A stretch of DNA of 64,000 nucleotides from Sympetrum striolatum. Taxonomy: Eukaryota; Arthropoda; Insecta; Odonata; Libellulidae. The stretch covers positions 67,646,841-67,710,840 of the forward strand of contig OX388349.1 of the NCBI GenBank assembly GCA_947579665.1. The letters run 5' to 3'. The notes beneath the pieces are model-generated. The model was not told the DNA's origin. It was given only the letters and a program-made list of their open reading frames with translations, and searched no databases. A program made the position numbers and the translations under genes. The stretch's first letter is position 1, and the number at the start of each line of letters is the position of its first letter. This document shows positions 24,901 to 39,900 of this stretch, piece after piece.

Positions 24901-27900
24901 ACGAAAAAATAAAGAAAAGGTGAATGTAGGCTTATTAGAGAAGTTCATTTACACTAAAAAGCATTAGAAAAAATTAACAAGCAGAGGACAATTTCATTAC
25001 TTTTAATATTTTCAGTGGTATACAAAAAACTAGCAATTAAAATATCCAGGAGCTATTCCAACATTTTCCTCATTACTAGTCTATTAAGTTTAGTTCGTAT
25101 GTGAAACTTACTCTGGGACCTAGTAATCAATGGAAATCTACCTCAGAAGCTATGACTAATGTGGTATAAATTTGAATATATCATCGTGAGTAACATTTTC
25201 GAAAGCTTTCATTCAGTATTTTTGCCCGTGTTTCCTCAAACGTATATTTTATGTATCTTGGTCAATCTTATGAAGATGACGTCAATTGACATTCCCCAAG
25301 AACAAAAGGTGAACCTAATTACATTTTAAATTCTAACTAGTGTCTGATGACTGCTAGTGCATCATAAATGCCCACAGAAGAGAAAGGACTGCAATCCCAT
25401 TTAATAAATAAATTTGCAAATACATTCCACTCAAGTTTTCTCTTTTACTGTTGGCAATATTGATATAAATGATTTACTTTACGTCTTCATCTTTAGTCAA
25501 TGTGATCTGCTGAAAAGCACCGAAAAATGACTATCATAGGACGATTATAACCTTAGCTCAAAAAAAATTATAAGATAGTGTCTTCAAAAGAGACCTTTAT
25601 GATTCTACCTCTTCGAGAACAATATAATACATATAATTAGTAAATGTATATAAACAGTAAGTTTATGTATACAACTCTAGACGTGAGTTCATTCCATGTT
25701 GTAGGAAAGAAAGCTAAATTTCGTCGATGTAAATGCTTGCTTCAACTTGGAGGTTGCTAGATTTCGGATCCCTAGAGACAAGGGACATTAGAACGCACCC
25801 TGTATTCATTTTTCCTGTAATACATTGAATATCATAAGCAGAGTATATCCTTCCCTTCTTATATGCCTTTTTAGACCTAGCACTTTCCATGATGCCTGTC
25901 TCCAAAAATGCTCGTGAGTTCATAATTCAGAATATAGGTCACCAACACTTATGATTATGTGAAGGGAAATACCACATAGCTTTCCTACTCTCTGCGCTTC
26001 TTTATTAGATAAAGATTTTACCAAGACTGTAAAAATTGTGGTAACTATATTTTGTCTCTTTTAATCGCATTATATTTACCATAAAAATAATTTATCCCAA
26101 GTTTTGGGATTAATTGCGTTAATCAAATATATGCGTGAAGTGTATGTTAAGGGTCAGTATTAGAAGACAATGTCCCTTGAATTGTGTTACCTCTTGTCTT
26201 TATGTCCGCTTTGATAGACACAGTGAAAATTTCAGAGATGATACGTAGTTATATGCAATGGTTCTCAAGGGTTTCAATTGTGGACGAAGAAGACATCTGA
26301 CCGACATTTTCCTGAAATGTTTACGTTATTTCAGCAACTGCCTCTCTGGTTATTTTATTATTTCGACGCCTTTCTTATTAACGATGTAATTATTGATTGA
26401 TGGACTAGTTTCATTTAAAAATCAAAGCTATCTTAATAAATTTCCTTATCGTAGTATATCCGTTGAATCCATCTCCCAATGTAGTATCTCAACTTTACAC
26501 CCCAATCACTACCTACAATTTTTACTCCTCACACATCCCTCAACGGGTTTTCTGAATCTATGAATAGACGTTGGCCTCATTTTTCACAAGTTTCCCGGAA
26601 ATAATAGAAGCGTTGGCTTGAGATTACATTATGGGAATGTGAACGCCTGTAACCAAAGTTTACTGGTGGTAAGGAAGAATCGTCCTGAGAAGAATGTCTT
26701 GGAAGAAGCGCATTTTCGGAATTCTTAAAGCATGGGGAACGCACATGCGTGCCGGGGTTTATTCCCCGAAGATTCCAGAGACAGACAAAAATCACGCAAT
26801 GCCCTGATGACAGCGTCTCGGAAACGCATCCCTTTAAGGGAAGCCCTACGATGCACGGCAGACGGGCAATATGGCGATTGATTGATGCTGTTGGGATGGC
26901 ATGACCGCCGCAGACTTCACCTCGGAACCCCGGAGCTGTAGGGCAGCAGAGGGGAAGTAAAGGGCGATCAAAGGAGGAGGAGGAGATAAACTGCGTTCCG
27001 TTAAGAATCGGGAGGGATGGAACCGTTAGCCTCAGCGGCACCAACGCGACGTCATCGAGCGGCGAGAAGCAAAGGACGGACAAACAAATGCCAGACGATG
27101 CTTCGGGGGCCCATGACCTTCGGTTCGACCCTCTTCGCGTAAACGACGTTTTAATTCTGGTAGTTGACGCGTCAGAATGCGCTGCAGAGGGTCCCGTTAG
27201 GTGTTTTTCTGCGCGTGGGCAAGGAGGGTCCTGGTGACCCAGTTTTGGACGGGCACAGTGACGCACCCCAGTCAGCTGACGAAGAAGTGGAGGAATTTAC
27301 GGAGCCCGGAAGATTTTACAAGGCGTGAAACAATTCATAGCCGGATTGTCTTGATTGTCTTCATCAATTAACAGAAAGTAAGAGAATTCGGGTTCAGATT
27401 GCGTTACGCCCCCTCCTCGGCGAGATGGAGCTCTTCGTATTTCATCGTGATCATTTTCCCTCGAAATTTGCTCACAATGGAGGATTTTGCGAAAGAGAAA
27501 TTTAACTAATTGGTTTAACTCTGCTTTCCTACCTTACTTCAAGCTTGTCTTATTGCTTATTCAAATTTCCTCTTGAATAAAACCAGGCTAGTGTGTTCAG
27601 TTACCGTTTAAACAAACTTATCGAGTAAGATTTTTCGGAAGAAATTTTGTATTAGTGCTTTTTCAGATTGATTATGATTATATTACCTTGGATATTGCTT
27701 TACCAATGTGGCTCAGCATCTTCAATATTTTGTGAAAAATGTCAGTCAATCCCAACTTCCGAACGGAATCAGAAAAATAGTCCATGGGTCATGAATAATT
27801 TATGCAATCAATTCCGATCCTAGTTCCTGAATTACATCACCAAGATTCAGAGGCTCCAAATCTTCTCAGAGGATGAGTCATATACCTATTTGGAAATGCT

Positions 27901-30900
27901 AGGTGGGCCGGGCCTAATATAGCGCCCATTAAAATTTCCTAAAACTATGACTAATCAGTAAAAAATTGAAATTGAATGAATTTTAGACTTGCGAAACACT
28001 AACTAAATAGTAAACTAAAAATACAGGTATAGGGTATTCTATGTATTTCTATACCGAATAAAAATCTTCTTAACAGAACAATGACCATTGACTTCCCCCA
28101 GATACGATTCGGATGAAGTAAGCATAAATTGGCCGAAGGATACAAATTACAGTTTTTAAAACATTATAAAAAGTGATCTCAATAAAACTGGGAAGTGCAT
28201 TTTAACCGGTCATTAAGGTCTTCGATAACTGGAGTATAGCTAATGAATCGTCCGAACTTTCTATTATGGAAACTGTGTCAGACTAGATGTGAGGTCCAGT
28301 GGAAATGAGATTGATTTTTGGTAATGATGGGAAATATATCAAATCGGAAATTTTAAAGGAAGCATTCCTGACATCCTGAGTACTTAATCATGATTTCCCT
28401 GCTTGCTCTCAATCTTAACAAAACGTACCTCATCACATAGATTGAGCTAAGTTTTACGGGCGAAAGGGTTTTATATCCATTCTGCCATTTCAATGGAATT
28501 CGTATAATCAAAAGTAAAAAAAAATCAGAACAGCTTCGCAGCTCAAGAGTCTTGAGAGAAGGTTAGTGGATCTAGTAACAACGACATTTACTCCAGAGGT
28601 CATAAAATTGTTTTGAAAGTTGGTGAGAGGATTGGGTAGTACGATTTCCTGAAAAAATATTCTGAAAAACTTTTTTATGCTTACATGTTGCGGTTGAAAT
28701 AGAAAGGAACAACATCTATCATGACTTCCCAATTTTTTATATCCTTCAATAAAGATTTCAAAAGTAAGGTTATTTTAATTCACTTTACCTTAAAGGCTAA
28801 TATTACTCGGATAACAATCTTGGGAAAGAAATAGAGAGCGAAAAGAAATATTTTCTTTGAGGGGGTAAAAGATAAATAAGGTTGTGAAATGTAGATGTTG
28901 ATTTTAATATCAAACATGTAAAGCTGTATCTGTAAGGCAAGAAAGAGAACAAAAACAGAATTAATACATCGCAATAATAAAAAGTGAGATAAAGATGAGG
29001 AGTATAAATGAAAAAATAATTTAAAGAAACAGAGACAACAAATATTAAATCAATTTAAATTATAATAAAAAACAATATAAACAAATAAATTGCAATTTAA
29101 AACAACCAGATTATAATATTATACTGTAAAATTAAATATGTACTTAAATCTTATAAATCATCAAATAAAGGTAATAAAATAAATATAAGACTATTAATAA
29201 AAATTGAGAGATCGTGCATTCAAGACGAAATATAACCACAAAGAATAAGAAATAAAAATCAAGATACCTTCAGATTAACCCTTTAAGGACCAAGGGACAT
29301 ATTTTTCCAATAAATTATTTAAACTATTCTGGTTAGTTTATCTTTCGTCCTATTTCAATGATAGGCTGTCCACAGGGACAAATTCACAATGTCCCAATTT
29401 TATACCTACGTAATATGTCTTTATATTTTCATAAGAATTGAGTTGGAATCATAATTTGACCCATATAAAAGAATTCAGAAGAAGAAAACGGTATTTCAAT
29501 TGTAGTTTTCTTATGGTCCTTAAAGGGTTAATAGTTATTAGTAAATTACGAGCTCAACCGCGGTAGAATATCGAAAATACCATAAAGAAATTTCTCTGTG
29601 ATCTTGGGTGGAAACTCTATAAACCGAAGATGCGCGAAACCCGAGGTCCGAGCCATATTCGGCACGGACATAAGTGAGCACTTTTTCTTCCGATGCGATC
29701 ATCATAAAAACCTGTTCCGCTTAACTACAGGCGCGCCCACCTCCCGTTCTATTTTCCGGCAAAAAATTACAGTTAATAGGAAGTCAGTTGGTTGGCGTTC
29801 TCCAGGCGCGCCCTGGATGGCGGTCACGGAGTTTCGAAACATTTTTGCCGGGAACTTCACTCGGAGTTCGAAAGCTTCGATTTTCATTCACCCCCGCTTC
29901 CTTTCGAGAGACCGATTCGTGAGGAAATGTCGCAAGAGGCTCAGGAAAAGGCCGCCGAAAGAAATAATGGAGATGAGGATGTGGAAGAGGTTTCTCAGGT
30001 CTCCATTCCCTTCGTAGGGGCAATTTATGGGAGAAAATATTCCCGCGAAATGATTCTTAATTAAGGAATGCGTGATTGTTGAGCCGTGCGGTTTCCTGCG
30101 GAGTGGACTGCGTTATGGAATCCGTGAACAAGTAGCGCACTATGGGTTAAAATTTCAAGGAAGCAATTACCTTTTTAATGATTTGCGACGGTTAATGACA
30201 ACTGCTAGGAAAAGGGTGAAGTTACGCTCTAACGACGATGAATTTAATCTTTGCGGAAGAGGAAATATTGCGGAGATTGGCAATTGACGTAGAAAAAAGT
30301 AGAAAAAAATCAGCGAGTACTTTTGAAGGTTTGTTTCATGATTATTCCATTATTTCCGACTGTTACTTAAACTATTTCATCTCACATACGTTGCGTATAT
30401 AATAAAAAATAAATATAGGTCATTACAGATGTAAATGTCTAGAACTGCTTTATTCTGATAGAATAAAATACCTGCATTGTACATTCATTTTAATTTTAAA
30501 TTGCTAAAATGCAAACTTCTTATTTAAACTAAAATTACGCAGACTAAAAGACAAACTAGCCTTTATGATAAACTTGCCAAAATACTTTTTATGTTTTATT
30601 CAGATACCTATACAGTCCCTGCTTGAATATTAGGAGAATTTAAAAATAGAATCCGTTCCCCTAGTTTTGCCGTAGATTCTATGATTTAGCAGAAGAAGAA
30701 TGTATTTTTCTGTGTATTCCAATATTCTGTTCTCATTCGTGAATGTTTTCTTACAACGACCTAAACTTCTTGGAAAAATTCGAGAAGATAATTTTGGGAG
30801 CCAGTCTTAAGCAAAATAAATAATATTTCATGACAAATATTACTAAATGAAATTACCGTTCACTATTAAATACATTTGGACCATATAAATCTAGCCTATT

Positions 30901-33900
30901 TCCGTTTATACAGTTTCCTTAAGCCGGTATTGTTCCGTATCTGGTAGAGTGCAAGCTTAGCAACACTAAGGTCCCGGGCTCGAATCCTATTTGGGGATAT
31001 GGTGTTATGCGTATGATTCCACTCTACCAAATGTCCATTGAAACTAAAAGATCAACATAGACGTGATTATCATTTTGTCTAAACCGGTTATTTAGGTCTC
31101 GGTAAGTCTGGTAAATGAAGCATCTGTCGTGTTATATAATAATCTCCTTTCACTGAACTTGGAGGAAATAATAATCCACGCTTCCTTTCTAAACCAAGAG
31201 ATGGGAGCATATATTTTGTGAATCCAGATCCCGTGGCGGTGAAAGTTCATTTCATTAGCGCTTATAGCGGATCTGCACGAGCGTTGTAAATTATGACCGG
31301 AAATGTATTACAGCTATCATAATCCTCTGATCTCTTGAACTTCCTTTCTCTTCCAGATCATTTCTTCCTTTCTCTGAACTCTTTCTCCTACATTAGTTTC
31401 GTGGAATTTTTTAGTTTCTGCTTCCTGATGAGGAGTCTACGTATTTAAATTTATCACGCTGAAATATAATTTTAATCTAAAACATACGTTTGAAAATCCA
31501 CCTCCCTTAATTGCTTGATGTCTTCTCCTGCTCACCTAATATTGAAGCTTCGTAATATTCCTAATAACCACCCTGAGATACACATTTTGCCTTGCCATCC
31601 TTTTACTTTTAACGCCATCCTTTTGTTTCTAATGATCAGATTCATCATTATATTAGTAATAGTAATAAAAGTTGCAGTAAAATAGAACCAGTAGTAGTAT
31701 CCCGCTGGCAAAAGAACAGGTTAGCCCAATATTTATTAACTTAATTGGTTAGTTATCCGTACCGTAAAAGTGTCGTTACTAATTATTATTCATATATCGT
31801 ACATGTTATCTATCTTTTTTTAAACGTTCTCTGCAATTGATTGACATTTCATAAAAGTTTACTGCATAATAATTGCTTATATCTGTTGTACATTTTATTT
31901 GTAGAGTATATTATTAGAGAGTTTGATATTTGTACAGTGTTTTAAATTCTCGGGAGTGATGAGGGTATATTTTTAAATATCTTTTAATTATTTCCTTCGG
32001 TATGTTTGTTTAGGATTTTACACCCCCTTCTTTGTGGATGTATGCCTGCCATTGATTCTTTTTAATAGTGTTCACTTAGTTTTTTTATTAATAACTCAGC
32101 ATTCCGGCAGCGACGAGGATATCAGAATGGAAGGCAGTCTTTTATAACGCTACTCTTGGTCCTTGTTGAACCGTAAACTTTGGCCTGTCGCTTTTCATTT
32201 GTTCGGTCCCTGGCGCATCCAATTCGACGGGTGCCAAAGCGAAACGTGTCCCGGCAGCGTCTCGATGCATCACCAGGAAGTGAGTGCAGGAATGAGCGTA
32301 GACGGACTGGAAGACAACCAGGGATTGTGTGGTCGGAGAACGGAAAACCGATTCGAATGCACTATTGGTATGGAAGGCGTACTCGAGTTCGGTAACCGGT
32401 CATCACGCCCTCTTCGATGGAAAGCCAAACATTTAACGCCGGAAGGCGATTGCTTATGTCGAAAGAATTCATAGGAGCGACTATTTGTAGAAATCTACGT
32501 ATTTATACCGTGACGCGTTTCTCAATGGCGTTCATGTCCGCAAATATATAAATGTTGTTTACCCTGGGGAGAAAAGGGCCTTTCGTAGTTGCTCGCTTTA
32601 TCAGTGGATAGCTTATTTTGTTAAGTACGCAGTAATGCAGACTTTGTCCGTATTGACTCATTCATTGTAACATTTTTCGTAAAGAAGAAATAGGCACATA
32701 GTAGCTCTTTTAACCGTGAAGGCCAGGAAGAGTAGTATTGGTATTACAATGCATGGCTTACCGTCTTAGTAGGATGATTAGGCAATTGAAATATATACGT
32801 TATACGTTAATATTTACATTCATTGTCATTTAACCAAGTCTCACTTTTGCAAATATCGAACGAAAAATTTACCTCAATTCTCATTTTAAGAATCAGTTCT
32901 GACTCCTCGCAGCTACTTTTTGATCCCTGCTGTGCTGAGATATGTGCAGATTAAATATCTTTTTGTTAACTCACATTATTCCTGCTACCGTATCATGATG
33001 AATGGAGTATTTTCCATTGGTCTTTTGGTACAGGATAGAGTAATGTAGTATAGTGGCACTAATCAAGGCTTCTCCTTGTAGAACGCCAAGAAAAGTGTTA
33101 CTCGTAGATTAATTTTGCTTCACTAACATGGAAATGTTCCGGTTATACCTAGTATTTTAGTTTGGTGAACAAAGCAAGGACAAACTACCTCACTATCCTT
33201 CCTAGTCCTATCTACTAGAAACTATCCTTCCTAGTAAGCCTTATTTTTCCCTAGTAGCTATTAGTGGCAAATATAAGAGGGAGTTAGGTACCAACCAGCC
33301 TCTGTACTGAATTCTAAGCATAGAAACATTACATATAGTAAATGTAACTTTTAATGTGCTTTCGAATGCATAAAAAACAAATTATTACGATATATTTTTC
33401 AAATACAATTTCCGAGACAACACATGACTGGAGCGAGCATTACAAATCATACATTTTTCAACGAAATGATGAAATGCTTTTAGACCTATCTGTTCAGAAT
33501 TGGTGGAAGGATTTGTGTCCTGTCTCATCCGTTTTCAAATCCCAAGGACTCTTGTTCAAACGAAGCGCAGATATGGTCCCAGGGGAAGAAGTCGTTCCAG
33601 AACAGTTGATGCTCTTGACTTTTCCCACGCACCGCGGTCACCAAACGGTAATCGGAGTTGTCGTCTGAAATACGAAGGTGTTGGCCCGCCCAACGCCCCA
33701 ACCCAAAAAGTCCATCTTCGATTCCGCTTTTGCTCCTCCTCTCTTTGCTTTTCCTTTTCCTCTTGCTGTACCGAATGCCAAGGACTTCTGCTATCCAACG
33801 CTACTGCCAAACGTCAATGATATTCCGTATCTGAAAAACTCGAGCGACTCTCAGCATCAATCAGGAAGACCGCGTAGAATGACCATGGCATTTCGAGGAG

Positions 33901-36900
33901 TGTGATGGACGGGAGGTTACGTAACGATTGAAACCTTCCCTCCAGAAGCTTTGGCAAGCGGCTCTTTCGAAAAAATTCTAATCCCGTTCCTCCCACGCTA
34001 TGACCGTAATCTTTCCCAAAATTATAGGGGTTTGACTTTCCTCACAGATATTCAATATCTTTTTGTTGACTCACATTGCTCCTGCCACCATATCTTGATG
34101 AATGGAGTATTTTTCATTTGTCTTTTGGTGCAGGATAAAGAAAATTTATCTTTCCTTTCGTAGTTATGATGACATGGGAGCAACCGAATGTTAAGGTCTA
34201 TCCTTATTGAATTCTAGGAAATAAGTCACCTATGGAGTCAGTTTGCTTCATTAACGTAAATATTCTCCGCTTATAGCCCTTTGGATTAGTAACATAAGCA
34301 TGGGGAAACTACCTCAATCCTCGTCTTGCATAATAACACTCATAGCTCTTGGTTGATAAACGTAGAGCAGGTGATGTTCTATCTGCCTTTCGGGCTTAAT
34401 ATTTAACTGACAATTATCTCATATTTTACTTTTATATTCTACAAAATTATTGCCATTTTTCGAGAATAAATGTATATGTTAATCACCTGAGCTTATCGGT
34501 GATTAATTATTGTTTGAAAAGCGATCGCGAGATGATAATGAAATGCAGTTAAATGAAAATCTTTCACTTTGTACACCTACACATGCCGATAAATTCTTGG
34601 CAAAGATTTTCCACACGGATATGATGGAGCACCACAGATACACGACTTATTGCAGTGAGTGAAACGCATGAATCTTTGCTTGCGTAAATTCATGCAGCCG
34701 TCTTTCTCTTAAGATCCAGGCAAACTGTAACGTAGCTCTGGAAACTTCTCCATCTTGATTTAAATTGCGAAGTTTCACTAACTCTCTAGGAGAGGGGGAA
34801 TATATAAATACACGTAGCTGTATAGCTGAAATTCCCATTAAATAAATGCCTATCTTGGATCATAAATTACACTAAGGAAAAAGAGGTCGAATAGTTTCGT
34901 TCACATTAACAAAAGGGAAAAAATAGTTGCATTTTCAGAGTTAAGCCGCCAGCTTTCATCAAGCTTGAGGAATGCTACGAAAATTCACTCTTGAGAATAT
35001 TTCATTGAACTTAATAGATAAATTGACTTCAAAAAGTCTTTTTAGGCTGCATTTCCATCAATCCTTCGTGTTACCCTAGGTTACTGACTTATAAGTCCAC
35101 ATTTCTTCTCCATCCCTTCCCTTTTTTCATTGTGGACTTCTTAATAATTCTCACTTTCCTGGAGATAGGCAATTTGCTACTAAATTGGCAATAATATATT
35201 TTTCTATAGTACTCGTTGTTATTTATTTAGCTTATAGTTTTGAGGAGAAATTCAATTACAACGTAACAAAAGAGAATAATTTCCAAATAACTTTCTCATG
35301 ATCATTCAACGATGCAAGGGTGGGTATTTGAAATTTTTCATGAAGGCAGTATGTATTATTTTATTTAGTACATTTAGTGTTACGTTTTAAAATCAGTTTC
35401 TGCATCATAAAAAAGCTTCGTCCTTAACCATACCGAATTTTATATGAAAACAAATTATCCTATCATGGTTGTACAAGGGAGCATACAAATTCTTCAGAAA
35501 GCATTCCTTCGAAAACAAATTCTCCAAAAACATATTATAACAAATAGACAAAAAAGCAAACATATTCATAGATAAACACATTCAAAAGCTTCACGTATAG
35601 GTTGTTTACTGGCAAATTCTTCGAAAAACCAATTCTTCGAAAACAAATTATTCGAAAATAGTCTTCGAAAATTAATTCTTCCAACTGTTATTTCTTCGAA
35701 TGGCAAATTCTTTGAAACATTATCACTATAAAGCATCTGAAGCTGTGCAGAGCTTATCTTTAATTACATGACTCGTTTAATCTACTTTTAGAAAAGTTTA
35801 CATCTATTTATTTATAAACACAATTTCAATTCCTCAAGCGAGCATTTCTTCGTTTGACAAATTATTTAAAGATTGACGACAATCAAAGGTTAAGCAGATT
35901 AAAATTATAAATAAACTATTATTTAACATAATTATTTCGTTGAATTTGGTTTGAGAGTAATATTTATCATCCCATGATTTTATTTAATTTCAGATGATTG
36001 TCATTAACTTTTAAATAATCTGCGGTCTAATATGCTCGTTTGAAGAATCCATCATCATCGAGAATTTTGGATGGCTGAAGAGTTACAAATACATACATAT
36101 AAGAATATGAATATTTAAATATCAAATTTAATATAATCAGATTTATACAGGAGATGGATGTTGCTGCACCAGCGATTTCCATTTCCAGGTGTGATATTTT
36201 GCTAACGGACCAATACAATTGACTGAAGGAGGATAAAAGTTTCATTTTGATTTTATATCTCAAGACGACCGAATTTCTCTTTTCTCTAAGATCAACGGTC
36301 AATTTTCGAAGAATTTGTTATTCGAAGATATGATAATTTGAAATACTGAATTGGAAGAATTTGTTTTCAAAGAAGTTGTTTTAGAATAATTTGTTTTCGA
36401 AGGTTTTATTTTTGAATAATTTGTTTTCAAGTAATTAATTATGAAGAACTTGCCTGTAACCATTCTACAAGCTTTTGGATTTATTTGTCAAGGAATATTT
36501 TTGCTATTTGGTCTGTTTGTTCCATCCTGCTCCTATCTCTGACCTCACGCTTCCATGAATTCCTCGGAGGTAAGCAGGTCCGCAGTGCTTCAGTTAGTGG
36601 ACCACGTCGCACATCCCTGAGGGCATTAACATTTGAGCAGTGAACCGCTATCCAATCTCTAAGATCTTAGATTTTCCTTCCCTTTTACCTAATTACGGTC
36701 TAACTGAAGCTCAATTGTAAAAGTAGATCGCAGAGCCAGAGGCTAGCGTAACTGAAACAAATACGATGCGTAGGTATCCTTCTCGGGCATTATCATACGT
36801 TGTTTTTGCACCGAGTATGATATGGCCTCTAGCGACTTGAAGATAAAAACTTAATGGTAAAACTGCTTTGATTTATAAGGAAAAAACAAATATAGTACAA

Positions 36901-39900
36901 GAACTTTCTGCTAAACCATCGCATAGGCGAACGGAATCAGTCCTTGTGAAATTGGAAATCAATTTCAGCAACGGAAAAGTAGTTTTCATTATCGCAACCT
37001 TAATTTGGGTCCCAGTAAATGCTTTACGTAAGCCAACTTCAATATGTTGGATAAAAGAGGTTTTGCATTAATTTTTAAATATGTAGAATAATGCAGAACC
37101 TAAATTTCTCCTGCCTCACCACAGCTGCATCCTAAATAGCTCTTCAAACGTCTCCGAAAAAAATTTCAATATTTTTTATGCACGAACACTTCTGTTTGTG
37201 GGTCTCACTCAACAGAGCGTGCAAAACAGGTCTTTAAAAAGTTCTAACTTATCACCAATTCAGTAGTGCAATTCACTGGTAGTTAACGAGAGTGTCACGA
37301 GTCACTACTATTTGCTCCCTCAGTGTTTAAAAGGGATTGTCGAACATGTGTATCAGCACACTTCCTCTCTTTAGTGGGATAAATAAGGCATCGTAAATAA
37401 ATGGTTACAAGAAAGTGAGGTCCTGTTTGAAGCAAAGGTGAAGTGTGCGGGAGTGAAGGGTAGTGGAAAGAAAGCTATGGCCTTAAATGGAGCGTGAATA
37501 AAATGTTTCGAGAAGAAAAGCACCAATCGGTCGCTGGCACTGCTTTCAAATCAATTTTCTTTCTACATTACAAGCCAAATGAAACTTTATCAGTGTTAGT
37601 TTTTAAATAAAGGAAGGCTAATTGCGATTGGGTACTCGGATAGACTTCCTGAATTCTGTTTTGTTAGTGCGTAAAAATGAAAGTGAGAAAATAAGGATAA
37701 GAAAGGCTCATTGGCTAATTTTTCTTGACATTAAAGATCTCATCGCTTTCTGAAGCTTGTATTTTTTACCTAATCTCAAAAAACTTCCTCGTCATGCAAG
37801 TTAAAATCTTAGGTCATTATTCGTTGGTATTCGTAAGATAGAATTTAATGAAGAGAAAGGCATAAATTCGAGAAGATATAAATCAAAGATATATACATAA
37901 CGAAAGATCAACATGATAAACAAAGACAGATAGGCATGAGTTGTACGACAAATTAGGAGGATTTGTAAACTGATTCATCTTATCTCTTGATGGATGCTAA
38001 GAGAAACCACGATAGATATTTTGGATATAATGGTCGTTTCCCATAATATTGATAATGATATTTTTAATCATGTAGTCATTACTGTTCGACATTATTTACA
38101 AGAGCATTTAATCCAAGAAGAACCATTCAACAAGAACCAACAAGAAAGAAAATATATTTCAAGTATTGAACTTATTTGCTAGTCGCGTCAGACTCTTTCA
38201 CTCGGAATCAATATATGCTAAACAGATTCAGGATAATTCCGCGTTTTAACAGTTATTTGACTCTCATTATTTCTTACTTGCAGAATAGGAAGGAAATCTT
38301 TCATGCAGAATTCATTCTATTGTCAGCATACCCTGATACTCTAGCGGGAAATCTCTCGCCAGCAGTCACTCTCAGTAAAACAGCTTATCGATGCAGTTGC
38401 TAGCTGAAACAAGTGCTCACCCGATTTATAAGGTACAGGTTGAATTTGATTGCATCGCCAATTCCTTATTCGATAAAGATTGTCCCTAAGATTGGGTGAA
38501 GTTGGAATGAGGAATCCATGCTGATTTCAGCGAATTTATGTTGCGTTGAATTATCCGGTGAGGAATTGTTCAGCGATAAACTGTATGCGAGGAATTGCCC
38601 TAGAACTGATCGGCTTCTTACGCATCGTCCTCCATTTCTCTTGCCAAATACATAAACCAACTCAGCCTAATGATTGCTGCAAGGTCGTGATACAGGATCC
38701 TGCGGTGGCACGGGCTCTTGCGGTCCTCCTGGTCTTCTTCTCATTACCACGGGCATCAAGTGCGTCTCACCGTAATACTAATTGCAAAAACATACGCGTG
38801 TCTCCGAAGAGATCCTGGAGGTCAACGTTTAATAGTTCAGTCGCAATTACCCGATGAGCATATCCTAAATTGATCCCTGTAATTCACTTCCCTCAACGGT
38901 CATCTCTCCAATTAGCAGCAACCTAGTGATGGCTCGTTCGGCATCTTTCCTCACAGCTTCCACTAGTAATCTTCCAGTATAACATGTAATGCTCAAGGAC
39001 GGCTGGTGAGATTACTCAACGGTACCGTTATACAAATAATGAGCGTGAATGTACGGATTCCAGCCTCAGTAAAGAGGTACTCCGGCGCTATGTCGAGCTG
39101 AACTAATTACAAGCAATTCTATCGCGTTGTCTGATTCCGGTTACCCAAAGGTCAGCTTTATTTTTAGTCAATATGAAAGCTTTGATGGATATACATGTTG
39201 CTTAGAAAGAGGTCGTGGAAATCTGCCAGAATTCATTTACAAAAACTAATTTTGAAATAGAGGTGAAATTCCTAGAGGTCCATCAACCATTGTACAGATT
39301 TTTTATTAGTATCTGATATACACCGTAACCTTTCTGTTAGGATGAAAATTAATTGTATAGATGAGCAAATTCCATGTGTAGCATAATTCCATTAGATAAT
39401 ATAGTACCTAGAAATATTATTCAAATATAGTTTACATTACAATAATCTTAAACATTCCACACGTAATATTACCTCTGTTAAAGTAATTAATCAACATTAC
39501 ATTTTCCTTTAGTGTGCAAATAAATAATTGATCAAAATAAGTTTTAACCACTTAGGAAAATGTGATAATAGAATTTTGTTGTAATTTCTTTATTCGATTG
39601 CTGTGCAAAAAACCACGACTAAATTAGGCTTAAAATATTTAGGGAAAATTAAAAGTGCTCATAGGAAACGCCAGTTTAAATAGAATTAAGATAATCTTAT
39701 GTAATATGAAGTTTCTTGAGCATTAGGTTTGACTTTGCCAAAGCATTTTCAATTAAATTTCTATATTCAAGAGGATGAGAAGCCTAAGCTAAGGACCAGG
39801 AAAATAAAAGTGCTTTGTAACTTCCACATACGCTTAATTAATAATAACTAAGAATGAGGTTTCGTTGTAGTGCAACATTATAAGGTTTGGGTGTCGGAAA

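Noticed and set aside
29598..30017. 139-codon + strand frame with overlapping frames on both strands
   Set aside because: Multiple frames open at once in a CpG-rich patch indicates composition rather than coding.
32955..34380. LTR retrotransposon with two direct terminal repeats
   Set aside because: The direct repeats are too diverged and lack TG...CA ends, a primer-binding site or polypurine tract, and no gag/pol similarity is visible between them.
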